From NCBI GenBank assembly GCA_963931865.1, contig OZ007514.1, positions 2,428,027 to 2,492,026 of the forward strand: a stretch of 64,000 nucleotides of DNA, given 5' to 3'. The DNA is from Axinella damicornis (taxonomy: Eukaryota; Porifera; Demospongiae; Axinellida; Axinellidae). The notes under the pieces were generated by a model. The model was not told the origin of the DNA and made no database searches. It saw only the letters and a list, made by a program, of their open reading frames with translations. The translations under genes were made by a program, and so were the position numbers. Each line of letters opens with the position of its first letter. The first letter of the stretch is position 1. Shown piece by piece: positions 9,972 to 21,241 of this stretch.

Positions 9972-11786
9972 ATGAAGCGTGTTCTGAAGTTTGGGACCCT
10001 GCTAGCGCTCCTGTTGCTGACTAGCTTAGGCTACTTGCTTAGCAGGGTTACAAGATTTACCAAGGGAGAAGTTCCAGTGGACCTCGAGGAAGGTTCTTAT
10101 CACCCTGTGCCAAGCTTCTTTCGAAAGAGACACCCACTTAGCGGACAGTTTGTAGATGTGCGATCGCCAAAACACCCACCTTACTGGAACCCAGAGCTGG
10201 TTGTGGTGAATTCGGCACATTCGTCTGGTGCCTCTCTCCATGCTGATCCTTCACTGGTAGAGAATGAAGGTGAGGTTACTGTGTCATGGGAAAACGTGCC
10301 AGACCCAAGTAAGCGTGCGCCGTATGACTGGATCGGACTTTATTGTCCTTTAGATGTGGATTCACATGCTTACTTGGATTACTGGTCTGTAAATGAGTCA
10401 TCCACGTACAACAAGGGCTATGGCAGCGCTACGTTTACTCTGTACAACATGAGAGTTGATTGTGAGTTCCGTTACTTTGGAAATGATACTTACACTGAGC
10501 TACTTGCGATTAGCAACATGGTGAGTTTCATCAATGGGAGAGAGGCACCTCTTCAAGGGCACTTGGCTCTCACGGGGGATGTGACTCAGATGCGAGTTCA
10601 CTGGACCACTGGGACAACATCACGACCCACTGTACACTATGGGACAAGTGTCGATAACCTCAAACACACTGCCACTGGAATCTCAAAGACATACAGAGCT
10701 TCAGACATGTGTGGGCCTCCTGCTAACCTTTCTTTGCACTTCCATGATCCTGGGTATTTACACGAAGTGCTGCTTACAGGCCTACAACCCAACACAAAGT
10801 ACTACTTCCAGTACGGAAGCCCGGGAAGTGTTTTTAGTAAGGTGAAGACTTTCACAAGTGGCCTGAGGAGTGGTGATGCCACACCATACACCTTCATAAC
10901 CTATGGCGATTTTGAAATCACTTCTCCACCTGGAGGAGAAACGACAGTAGCTCTAGTGCATAAAGAAGTGGAAGATGGTGCTTCGTTTGTGATGCATGTT
11001 GGTGATATCAGCTATGCAGTTGGGTATGCTTATCGCTGGGAACAGTGGATGGCACTGGTAGAACCATATTCAAGTCTGGCACCCTACATGATCAATATTG
11101 GCAACCACGAACAAGATCACTTGGTAGGGGGAGAGAAAGACCCTAGCCATGCTGCAGGAGAAGGTTTCCACCCTCCATGGGGAAACTATGGTCACGATTC
11201 TGGTGGTGAGTGTGGGGTACCCATCTACTATCGCTTTCACATGCCAGACAATGGTAATGCTGTGTGGTGGTACAGTTTTGAGTATGGACTGGCTCACTAT
11301 ACCATTTTCAGTACCGAACACGACTTCAGAAGTGGTTCCCGACAGTACGCATGGCTTGAGAAGGACCTGCAATCTGTTGACAGAGGGAACACTCCGTGGC
11401 TTATCCTTGCTGGACACAGGCCGATGTATGAGAATGAAAAGAACCCATCAGAAAACAAAGTTACCCTCAAAATTCGAGAAGCACTAGAAGATCTGATCTA
11501 CAAGTATCAAGTTGATGTGGGCTTGTGGGGACACTATCACTCATATGAGCGCACATGTGCTGTCTACAAAGAGCAGTGCGATCCCAAAGGAACTGTGCAC
11601 TTCATTGTCGGGTCTGCTGGCTGTCGTTGGGATCCGTTTGGTGCTTGGGATGTGCCGTGGACAATGCATTTTGAAAGAAATTTTGGCTATGGGAGGATGT
11701 CGATCGTTAATCGCTCAGCACTTCACTGGGAGTACATTAGGAACTTAGATAAGAGTGTATCCGACAGTGTCTGGCTCACCAAGTAA
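9972..11786 (+). CDS. Purple acid phosphatase, long form (paralogue 2)
   Basis: This 604-residue, intron-free paralogue of the phosphatase at 1840-3651 lies in opposite orientation. The ATG at 9972 is the match to the paralogue's start; the longer frame begins at a TTG. It has a hydrophobic N-terminus (LLALLLLTSLGYLL) for secretion or membrane anchoring, a fibronectin-like domain, and the catalytic domain with GDFE, GDISY, GNHE, AGHRPMY and GHYHSYER. All metal ligands are kept, again with an acidic residue in place of the second Gly of the first motif. Most differences from paralogue 1 cluster in the N-terminal 60 residues and near residue 490. Both copies being full length suggests selection or a recent origin. 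Lack of introns beside the 19-exon neighbour suggests a retrocopy or an old intron-poor lineage. Confidence 0.95.
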   Translation: MKRVLKFGTLLALLLLTSLGYLLSRVTRFTKGEVPVDLEEGSYHPVPSFFRKRHPLSGQFVDVRSPKHPPYWNPELVVVNSAHSSGASLHADPSLVENEGEVTVSWENVPDPSKRAPYDWIGLYCPLDVDSHAYLDYWSVNESSTYNKGYGSATFTLYNMRVDCEFRYFGNDTYTELLAISNMVSFINGREAPLQGHLALTGDVTQMRVHWTTGTTSRPTVHYGTSVDNLKHTATGISKTYRASDMCGPPANLSLHFHDPGYLHEVLLTGLQPNTKYYFQYGSPGSVFSKVKTFTSGLRSGDATPYTFITYGDFEITSPPGGETTVALVHKEVEDGASFVMHVGDISYAVGYAYRWEQWMALVEPYSSLAPYMINIGNHEQDHLVGGEKDPSHAAGEGFHPPWGNYGHDSGGECGVPIYYRFHMPDNGNAVWWYSFEYGLAHYTIFSTEHDFRSGSRQYAWLEKDLQSVDRGNTPWLILAGHRPMYENEKNPSENKVTLKIREALEDLIYKYQVDVGLWGHYHSYERTCAVYKEQCDPKGTVHFIVGSAGCRWDPFGAWDVPWTMHFERNFGYGRMSIVNRSALHWEYIRNLDKSVSDSVWLTK

Positions 11787-12799
11787 CCCTTCATCCTTGT
11801 TGTATAATCTGAGGGAGGATGCATGCATAAAGTTGGTGGATGTACACATTTTTTATTATTTTTTTGCACATAGATATGGGTCAACCACAGCTACTATTTA
11901 TTGATCATATTTATTGCATTTTAGTGAACGTACGATCGCATGCATAATTGTACCATTATGTGCGAATACAGCACACATGGCCAGTCCTGGCCGCCTGTTT
12001 TTTTAATGGGGATAACACCAAGACTGCCCCCAAAAGATGATGCTTCACTTCTATGAGTATGATACGCCCAAAGGGGTATGATGTTGCGTGTAGAAAAGAA
12101 CCCTATCGTTAACTAGTTAATCAAAGTAGCTATTGCATTCAGCACCTCATACCGGATACCACTAACATCACTCCAGTAGCACATTATTTGAAGGGCTGAG
12201 AACCAGAGTGGTCTAACCCACAAACAATGAACTAGCCCCCCTAAACTTGAGAATACTGTTAAAATGTGTTTCAGGAGCTGCTGAAATTTCAAGAATTTCA
12301 AAATTTCGGTCATATGCTCATACCCATTGCATATTTTTTACTCCATTTTTGTGCAATTCATGCAATTTCCAGTACTTGATTTTGGGTTAGACCACTCTGG
12401 TTCTCAGCCCTTCATTTGAGAGAGTAGCTGGATAGCTAGCTACTCTCCTTGCTTTGTGAATTTTCATGCTTGAGGTGGTGAGTTTAGCATCATACCATAA
12501 TACATGGTTGTTGCTTCCTTAAATGGGTTAATTGAAAGACTACAACATGGTTGGTAAGAGTTAATTGAAAGAATACAGCATGCAGATATTCAAACTTGAA
12601 CTACCGGTATACAGTCAGGATTATTCAGTATTTAGTGTGCATTGTGTCCAGTCATGCAGATAAACATATGACAGTCAATCAGTCTTAATTTGACCACGGA
12701 AAAAGTTTTTAGCTAAGTTAGTTCTCTATTATCCATGCATGTGTGATTTGACACAATGCCACGATTTAAGGCAATAAATGACATCATAGATGCTTTAGT
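11787..12799. other. Spacer between phosphatase 2 and secreted copy B
   Basis: No gene is seen. A MITE-like element with perfect 31-base ends lies at 12190-12413. The rest is AT-rich without recognisable signals. Confidence 0.45.
12190..12413. mobile_element. MITE-like element with 31-base near-perfect inverted ends
   Basis: The left arm begins GAAGGGCTGAGAACCAGAGT and the right arm ends in its reverse complement, ACTCTGGTTCTCAGCCCTTC. The interior is about 160 bases and non-coding. Confidence 0.8.
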
Positions 12800-13463
12800 T
12801 CACCGGACATAGATTACTAACAATTCGAGTGGTGTGTCTGCAATGTTTGGGACACTCCTGGCACCAATATTGACTTCAATGTCATCAATTGTGGCATTGG
12901 GCAATTGTACATTGAACCACGGTGGTGTATTGAAGGAGCAGCAGGTGCTAGAAGGTCCACAGCCCTGTCCATCCCACAGAGGGTCATCTGGATAGAGAAC
13001 ATTGTGATGTTTCCTGTATCACAGAAGTATAGTTGTTTCCAACAAATGTTGGAATATTTGCCCCATTGGTGCTGTTTAAGGAACAAGGACAGATGTCTAC
13101 AGCTGTTATTTCAGCGCGACCAGCAGCAAAGCTCCAGATGTGTTGACGAGGTGAGCCATGTGTTATGGTAATCCCATCAACATAAAACTCACCGCTGTTG
13201 ATATTCACATCTCTCGGTCTAAAAGCATCTGTGGAGCCCAACTGGTAAGCGGTGATCCTTCCACACACCTGATTATAAGGTATACCTCCAGTATTGAAGG
13301 TAGCCGTGGATGCAAAATGTGAGTTTCGCCTACACAACACTCTTCCGCTGAGTGCTTGTATACTCCATGGACTGGGACAAAGGCTACTTTCAGTTGGGTT
13401 GACATAAGCAATTCGTCTCCACCCCAATCCCCCACAAGGCGTCAGTGGTGGAGCTATGAAATC
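12800..13463 (-). pseudogene. Relic of secreted cysteine-rich family, copy B
   Basis: The frame from about 13430 reads the family core (GWRRIAYVNPTESS, then TGGIPYNQVCGRI, DGITITHGSPRQHIW, ICPCSLNSTN). It shifts near 13030, where two extra bases precede the TACTTCTGTGAT segment, and again near 13003, where about 13 bases present in copy A are missing. The C-terminus is well kept (ADTPLELLVIYVR, stop at 12800). The signal-peptide segment is absent. At the join, AG precedes ATTTCATAGC at a place where copies A and C run on continuously, so copy B either had an intron here or is truncated. It lies beyond the 3' end of phosphatase 2, mirroring copy A. Confidence 0.85.
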
Positions 13464-14670
13464 TGAAATCTATGCAATTCTGTCTTTGTGCATATACAAA
13501 GCCGTGGTAATGGTGTTGTCCACAACTATTCCATCTATGTATTAATTAACTTTGATAGCAATTTGTTGCATGCATGAGTGAATAATTAATAGCTGTTGAG
13601 ATTGAGATACTGAAGAGGACTGCATGTTTACTTTATTTCAACTCCCAGTTCACAGTTGTTTAGTAATAGTTATCCCCAGGGAACATGTAACACATGCAGA
13701 CCATTTCGTCAGGATTTTGCAAGGGCAGTGCATGAGTGTGCTGTTTACTAAACATGCAAGCATGTCCACCGCACCTCTGTAGTCAAGATGATGTCATCGT
13801 GCACTCTTGCTAATTAAAATATGCTACTGGGAGTTATAGGAATGAAACAAAAGTTGTTTTGGTTCAATATGGTTTCCTACAGCCGGGACTATTTCACGGA
13901 ACTGAACAGATCCCTTGAAAACAAGGAACTGCTATGTAAGTCCTCACTGCACAGTTTAAACTCCACAAACTGCATACCACTGGATAGAGCGCGACGAGCT
14001 CTACACGCTTGTACCCTTTATGCTGGAATCCTTGCTGCTGGAAAGAATTGGCTCAGAGTTCTACTAAATTGCGTGGGCGGAAGCTCGCATATGGCTAACT
14101 TTGGTCGTAACTCTAACACTAACCATCCAGTTCCAACAATTAATATGGTTACCAGCATGTAGGACCTGTTGAGCTCTGTCCATTGGTGTACAGTTCGTAG
14201 AGATCAGACACTGCAGCGAGGACGTGCATAGCCGTTCCGTGTTTTCCAGTGTTCCGTTCTGTTCTGTGAAATAGCCACGGCCATTTCCTACCTATTCTCT
14301 GCATCACTGAATACAGTGAGTCCCGATCCCACTGTCTGTTTTACATTCCATAAAGTGATCGTCATGGGAGATTGCTTTGCTGATGAAATTCACGGTCCAA
14401 CGATGTTGAAAAAGTATGAAATTGCGTTTATCATAATGGATTAGCTACTGTTTGTAACAGTGCAGAGTGCAAGTCAATAAGCAGTTCATTGTTCACTTGG
14501 CTGCAACCGATTAACATACCTCCAGTGAAATCAAGCCAATATTGTTGAAATTCTGTGTGGTGACAAATATTATTGCTTTTTTCAGTGTAGTGTAGTGGCA
14601 GTATCTAGCATGCCTTTCATAGTGACATGTGACTAATCGGTAAATCCCAGCCAGTCAACCGGCAGCTAAT
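13464..14670. other. Intergenic DNA between secreted copies B and C
   Basis: No supported gene. Segments at about 13868-13910 and 14257-14300 are imperfect inverted matches around CTATTTCAC/GTGAAATAG and may be the ends of an old MITE. The open frame in between (13821-14162) has no recognisable domain. I found no first exon for copy B. Confidence 0.4.
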
Positions 14671-15512
14671 ATGAACGCTCCCACCCTCCTCGTCTGCATA
14701 GCTCTAGCCAGTGTTGCTCTCCCAGCTCAGCCAGCTACTGCCCAGTTCTCCTACCCTGCCAGAGTCCTACAAGCAGACAGCTGCCCCTCTAGTGAGCAGA
14801 GAGAGAGAACTAGAAGTGATATTAATAGCGACTTGGACAGATTTCTTCAAGATGTTGTTGTTCCACCATTGATGCCATGTGGGGGGTTAGAGTGGAGGCA
14901 AATTGCTTATATCAACACAACCGAAAGTAGCTTTTGTGGGTATTAGCTACAATTGGTGGAAAACTGGTGTGCAGGAGATCCTCGCAACACGCTGGATATT
15001 CCAGCAGTACATTCAACACTGGAGGTATTCCTTATAATCAGGTGTGTGGAAGGATCACCGGTTACCAGTTGGGCTCCACCGATGCTTTTAGCATCAACGA
15101 TGATGTGTATACGTATGCTGATGGCATCACCATAACACATGGTTCACCCCGTCAACACATCTGGACCTTCACTGCTGGTCTAGCTGAAATAACAGCTGTA
15201 GATTTTCAGCATATTTGTCCATGTTCCTTGAACAGCACCAACAATGTTCCAGCGTTTGTCGGAAACAACTACTTATGTGATGCAGGGACCATCACCTATA
15301 ACGGCCAAACTGTTCTCTATCCAGGTAAACCCATGTGGGACGGACAGGGCTGCGGACCGTCTAACACCTGCTGCTCATTCAACTCACCACCGTGGTTCAA
15401 TGTACGACTGCCCAATGACACAACTGACGACATTGAAGTCAGATTTGGCACAAGGAAATCTGTAGCCGTTTCAGACACGCCACTGGAATTATTAATAATC
15501 TACATTCGGTAA
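14671..15512 (+). pseudogene. Secreted cysteine-rich family, copy C, broken by one short deletion
   Basis: It starts with a signal peptide (MNAPTLLVCIALASVALPAQ) and runs in frame through LQADSCPSSEQRERTRSDIN and the GGLEWRQIAYINTTESS motif. It then meets a stop at about 14944. The downstream frame from 14934 carries all remaining family blocks: TGGIPYNQVCGRITGYQLGS, DGITITHGSPRQHIW, ICPCSLNSTN, WDGQGCGPSNTCCSFNSPPW and the TPLELLIIYIR end. Alignment to copy A shows about 10 bases missing right after the TGT codon near 14938, enough alone to explain the shift. It is therefore a young pseudogene, a segregating null allele or an assembly error. The function of the family is unknown; conserved cysteines and a signal peptide imply an extracellular role. 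Confidence 0.85.
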
Positions 15513-17246
15513 AGCCTTATGACATGCTCATAGTGGTTCTGGTTTTGAGTGACTTTTATGTTTGTGCACGTTGTAGAGCTGCATATTTCCCTACTGCTGG
15601 TGCGCGGAGTAAGAGAAAATCAGCTGGACAATATAGCTAGCTACTGTACATTTTTGTTGTCAACCTGTTTCTCGAATGATGGATATTATTTGAAGCGTTT
15701 TTGTTATGTGAAGTCCGTGATGTTCATTCGTTCCCTGGTAAAAGACGTTCCTGTTAGGATTTGAATGGCCCACGAGACTATTTAACTAGCGGCTATATCC
15801 ATGCCATTGGATTACCATTACCCCACTGTGGTCCTATGAGCCTTCCATGTGTCACACCACTGACGCAATCAGAAGGTTGGCTAGCTGGCTCGATCTGAGA
15901 CTGAGACTAAAATGAATACACTGCAGAACACCCTCACACATTCATGGAGGTCTACCTGTCCTTGCTGGTTGATTTGCATAATTACAACTATAGTCTTGCA
16001 TGTGATTAGCTATCATGGGGGTGCATGTGTACTGTCACAGTAGGTTCCAATGACCATTTTAAGCATTCATGCCCTGTGGCCAGCATGCATAATTATAGTC
16101 TTGATTTGGACTTCATTACGTATAAGTGATTGGAACTATAATACATAACAGGTGACAAGGGATCGTGCAATACTCCACTCCATGCATTTTGGCATGGGCA
16201 TGCGGAAAACAGAAAATGGTAGTTTGCACATGCAGGTCATGAGTCGACCCATGCATTAGGAACAGTGTATATACTCCATGCAACCCACCATGCAAGGACT
16301 TGTCTTCTTCCTGGAATGTGAGTTCTCAGTTATTTAATTTCTCTTTGTCCATCACCCCATGGGCTTCCAACTCAGCTAGGATTAGCTGTAAATGTAGCCT
16401 TGTTCCCAGTCTCATGCCGTTTCTGCACTACAAGTGACAAAAAGCTGCATGGTGGGGTCTGGGAATGAGGCTAAAGGTGTTTGATTGCCCTGTCCAAATC
16501 TATATCATGCAATTGCCTCCACACCCTGGCCTAGCTGAACCCTGCAGCTGCAGTAAAATTGTACTCCAGATATATGAGTACAATCATGCAATTTGGACGG
16601 GGACATCCAAAATGCAACGTTTCCTAAATTTGGCTAGCACAGTCATTATACAATCATGACATTGTATCAAGATGCATGCATGATCCGTCAGCCTCAAGTG
16701 GCTTCTAATTGAGAAAAGTATACTAGATAATAATATCTTCATGCAGCAATCAGCTAGCTGCATGAGGTGTTGTTCAGGTGGGAAATTACGACTATACAGT
16801 TCAACCTCCGAACAAAGGACACTTTGGGAACAATATAAATTCAAGTCTTTTGTCCTTTGTAGAGAGGTTGTCCTCAATTCTCGGAGGTTCAAACTGTATT
16901 AGAACTATAGGCAAACCAATTATTAGGAACCTTGAAAAGTGTCCTTTGTATATAGAGAGGTTTATTATAATTATTGTGTCCCTATCTCGGAGGGTCCACT
17001 ATCGGAGGTTCGACTGTAGTTCTCCATTCCTCTTCTAAGTAATGTGCAGCTGTCATTGCATGTAGTCGGTCCACTCTTTTTCAGAAACGGATGTGTACAA
17101 GATACACAAAATGAAAAGAAATGTACAGATAGAGATATATACACACGCACCCTGCAGATTACACACACACACAACCAAACAAATGAGGGTTTACAGCACA
17201 AACATAATCATCTCAAATCACACTTTCAGATTAAGAGCAGGTCAGC
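15513..17246. other. Intergenic DNA between secreted copy C and the RhoGEF gene
   Basis: No gene is supported. It contains a foldback copy (16395-16473) and a TA-flanked MITE with ends TACAGTTCAACCTCCGA and TCGGAGGTTCGACTGTA (16795-17018). TTTATT near 16961 could be the distant polyadenylation signal of the RhoGEF. Confidence 0.45.
16795..17018. mobile_element. Tc1/mariner-type MITE (TACAGT..CTGTA ends)
   Basis: The ends TACAGTTCAACCTCCGA and TCGGAGGTTCGACTGTA are inverted matches with a TA target, a pattern common for mariner-derived MITEs. An internal inverted copy of AACCTCCGA/TCGGAGGTT is also present. Confidence 0.7.
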
Positions 17247-20200
17247 TTAGAAAATTTCGTAAGCAATCATGCACCCTTCATTACGCACACTAGTAAGAGT
17301 GGTACTGCCTGCACTAGGAAACAACACCGAACTTCTCCTCCGTCCCGGTCGAAGATTAACCAGTCCTCGACCTGCAGTGAGAACATAAACTGCTCCTTCA
17401 TGAGGCTGTGTTGATCTTCCTGGGATAGGGGGCATTGTTGAGTCAACAGGAGAGAAGAATTCCGGTGCGGAGATGGGACCTGTGTGCTCCAGAGTGGCTG
17501 GGTCCTCGTATGGGCTGGGTGCCTTGCCAACCTCGTAAGACTCATCCATCGCTATACCGTCGTATTCATGGCTCGACGCAGTAGTTACACTTGCAGCACT
17601 GTCAGGGGTGTTCAGTCGCCTGAAAGTACCATCAGGAGTGTTCAGTCGCCTGAAGGTGTCTAGCTCAGTCGGGTAGGAATAGATCGAGTCCGTCTGTAAC
17701 TCAGAAATCTTAGCATTAAGTGATACTTCTGCCGTTAAATTGGAGGAGGCTACCTGTGGCTTCTGCTGCTGTGGATCTTCATTATTCCCAGTCACCCCTT
17801 GATCTTCATTATTCCCAGTCACCCCTACTTCTGCTTCACTTTCATCTGATTTTGCTTCCGCTCTACTTTCATCTCCTTCTCCATCTGCTTTACCTTCTTG
17901 TTTACTTTCATCTTCTGGTTTACTTTCATCTTCTGGTTTCTTTTCATCTTCTGGTTTCCTTCCATCTTCTCGGTTACTTTCATCCCCTTCTCTTTCTGTT
18001 TTACTGTCATCTCCTGGTTCCACTTCATTTTCTTGCTTGCTTTCATCTTCTGGTTTACTGTCTCCTTCGAATACTTGTGAATCTATTTCCTTCACCGCTG
18101 GGTGCTCGTCCAACCCATTCACGAGCTGATCTGTCTCAACAAGATCCTGTGAAGCTTCTGTTGAATCTTGCGAATTCCTCTCTTCCTGTTCGCTGGTACC
18201 GTTTGCAAACTCAGATGTTAATGGCTGCTCTTCAGTTGTCACAACTGTGTTCTCAGTGCCTGCCGTTACTTCTGCTTCTTCTTCAATTCCTGTAACTGCT
18301 TGAATGCCATTTTCTTCACCGGTATGTTGGTTGAATTGAAGTGTGGATGATCCGCTAGGTGGGCCTCCTGAAGGAAGAACGCCAAGTCCAAGAGAGTCCT
18401 GCTTTAAACCAAGCTCCCCATCTTCTGAAATCCTTGGCAACGTATTTAGTGGCGTCTCCAGGTACTCCCCATCGGGAATGCGCTCCAAGAAGCCAATGTT
18501 CCTGGCCCTCTCATCAGACATGAACTGGCTCACCCTCATGCTAGAGACGGTTGCAACGGTTTTCACAGTCAAAAGCACACGGACTGCTTCTCGATGGCCA
18601 TCCATGGCTAGGTGTGGTTTTCCAGACACAAGAGGCACTCCCTCCAGGAGAGGGATTTTGTAGATGAGGATTGCCCCAATAGATGTGCCTATCCAGAGGT
18701 ACCCCGAGGAGGCCATCAGGGAGGTGATGTGAAGACTATCAAGGCCGGAGAGCCTTGGCTCAAGGTTGTATCCTGTGGGAGAAATACATTGTCAGTGAAG
18801 AGCAATAGTGGGTGAACAAGTGAAACAAAGCATTTGTGTGTGATCAAATATCACGTGAGTTACGTCAATATCCCCTTGGTGAACACGGGGGAGTGGCACA
18901 ACCTCAACAATGCATTTTGCCCACGGCCCGAGTGCCGAACAATGAGCGGCAGTTCATGCTGCCGATCTACACTATAATTCGAACGCTGAACAAAGCCTCC
19001 AGTCTACAGCCCTTGGAACAGCCATACCCAGTGAGATGCTGTGCCTGCCACTCACACTCAGAAGCTAAAAACAGCAACACGCTGGTACATGGTCGCCGAG
19101 CACAGCAACCATTTGGTGCTGTTGATGCTGTTGTTGGGCTTTGGCAGTCAATCTGACATTCCTTCAAAGAATCTTGAAGCCTTTTCTTGAAGTTCCATCC
19201 AAGGGCTGGAGACTGGACGCTTTGTAGAGCGTTAGCAAGGCAGCATAAACTACCGCTCGTTGTTTGACATGTGGGGTGTGGGCGAAATACATTCTTGCAG
19301 TCATGCCACTCCCCCCCCCCCCCCCCCCCCCCCCCCGTGTCCACCAGGTGGACATTGATGTCACTCACATGATATTTAATCCCAGGCCCCCGCCACTGGA
19401 AGCGATCAAATACTGGTACATGTGGTGTACAAGGCAAAGGAACGAGGCTGAGGAATGCTTCATCAGCGCTATATAGTGCTGGTTTTATTAGACATTGCTA
19501 CTTATTTCTATGTGAACAAGAATGTAAGCAGTGATGTCCACAATCATGGTCTTACTGGAAATGAGCTGGGTGAGGGTGCCCTTGATGTTTATCTGCTGCA
19601 GAGGCTTGCGTGTTACCGAGTGGTACAGCTCCAGGGTGGCACTGCCTCGAAAGCTCACCCACACACCAGCTCCCCACGATGTCATCTTCTTTATGGTCAC
19701 GCCTTCCTCACTGCTTATCTCCAGCTTATCCTGTGAGGGTGTGTGCGTGTGTGGGGAGGATATGTGCATGTGTGTGTGTGTGATTGTGTGTAAATAGTCT
19801 CGTGCGCAGACCCTAGCCTCGTTCCCAGTCCCACACCCAGCTTTTCATCGTCTGCAGTACGGTAAAGCGGGGAGGGCCTGGTACATTTCCTCACATGAGT
19901 GACGTCAAGGGTAGAAAGACCGGAAATTGAACGTGGGCGTAGTGTGTCTCAGAACAGCAGGAAGAGCCAAGGTACCAAGTAAGATACCACACGTATCTAG
20001 CTAGTGGGGGGCGACTGTCATACTCACCGAGCGTTGAATGTGTAGATGGTTGAATAACATGCAAAACTTTGCGCCCTCATTCTGAAAATTTTGCCATTTT
20101 TTGATTATGTCATGCTCACGTGAGGAAATGTACCAGGCCCTCCCCGCTTTACCATACTGCAAGCGACAAATAGCTGGGCAATGGCCTGGGAATGAGGCTA

Positions 20201-21204
20201 CCCAGACCCCACCCTCCAAGAAGAGGGTCTGGCGACTTTTGGCAGAAACCTCAGTCTTCATTAAGAACCTTCTGATGTGGATCGTTATGTGGATTGTTAG
20301 GAATTTCAGATTGCCAATGAAATTGTAGACAAATCATATACGCTGTTCCGACATGGGTTTGCAGCGCAGCTTTGCCGCACATCAGAAGGATCCTTTCGAG
20401 AACCAGAAGCTTTCTTCTGAAGATGCGGTAGGCTTTGTACATACCTAAGTTCCGAAAAACGGTGCAGCTTCGCCTACAAACTGTTGTTTAGGTCACTACA
20501 GTTGTGCAACCGTCCTTCCCATGGTGAGAAATTGACAAAATAATATCTCAGCTATCAGAGATATTTGTTATCCATTATCGATTATTGGAATACTGTAGTC
20601 GCTTGTTGTTTGGTGCAGCTCACTTATAGGTGCATATTTGCTGTTAGGTGCAGGTTCAACTCTCATCTCAGCTACTCTTTATCAAGCACTGAGGTTTTGA
20701 TCCAGAAACTCTGCCATTTTCGATCTTACGGAGTCGAAAAAGCTATAAGTCAAACAAAGAGCACTTCCTATTCGAGGAATGTCATTCGAAATTAAGCACA
20801 TCTCGCTTATAGGCGCATACTTCCTTCCAGTGGACATATAGGAGCATGCACCTAACAACAAGTAACTACTGTATCGGCTAAATTCAACATCGGTGGATCA
20901 CTATCGCACAGTTAGGGTTAAATACTCACCCTTGTGGTAACCTACCTCCACCTTGTGAGTCTTCATGTTGAAAATATGGCACTCGCTGCCGACAGCGATC
21001 CACAACCGCTTGCCGACCATACACATGCCCTTGATGGTAGATTGCGAGAAGGAAAAGGTCCTGTACCTGGTCAGGTCCCAGCTACCGCCTGGAGTGGAAT
21101 GGAAGGTAGCATGGAATGGGGACAAGTGGAATGGAAGGTAGCACGGAATGGGGACAAGTGGAATGGAAACAGTGCAGCATGGACTCGGTTCAAAAGGGGT
21201 TTTT

Positions 21205-21241
<37 letters not shown>

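Noticed and set aside
13821..14162. 113-codon plus-strand frame between secreted copies B and C
   Set aside because: No domain, no signal peptide and no family similarity; flanked by possible old inverted ends, so most likely repeat-derived.
20930..20945. GTGAGTATT donor 16 bases downstream of the chosen donor of RhoGEF exon 17
   Set aside because: It is a stronger match to the consensus but gives phase 1 and a stop when joined to exon 18; GTAGGT at 20945 keeps frame and family alignment.
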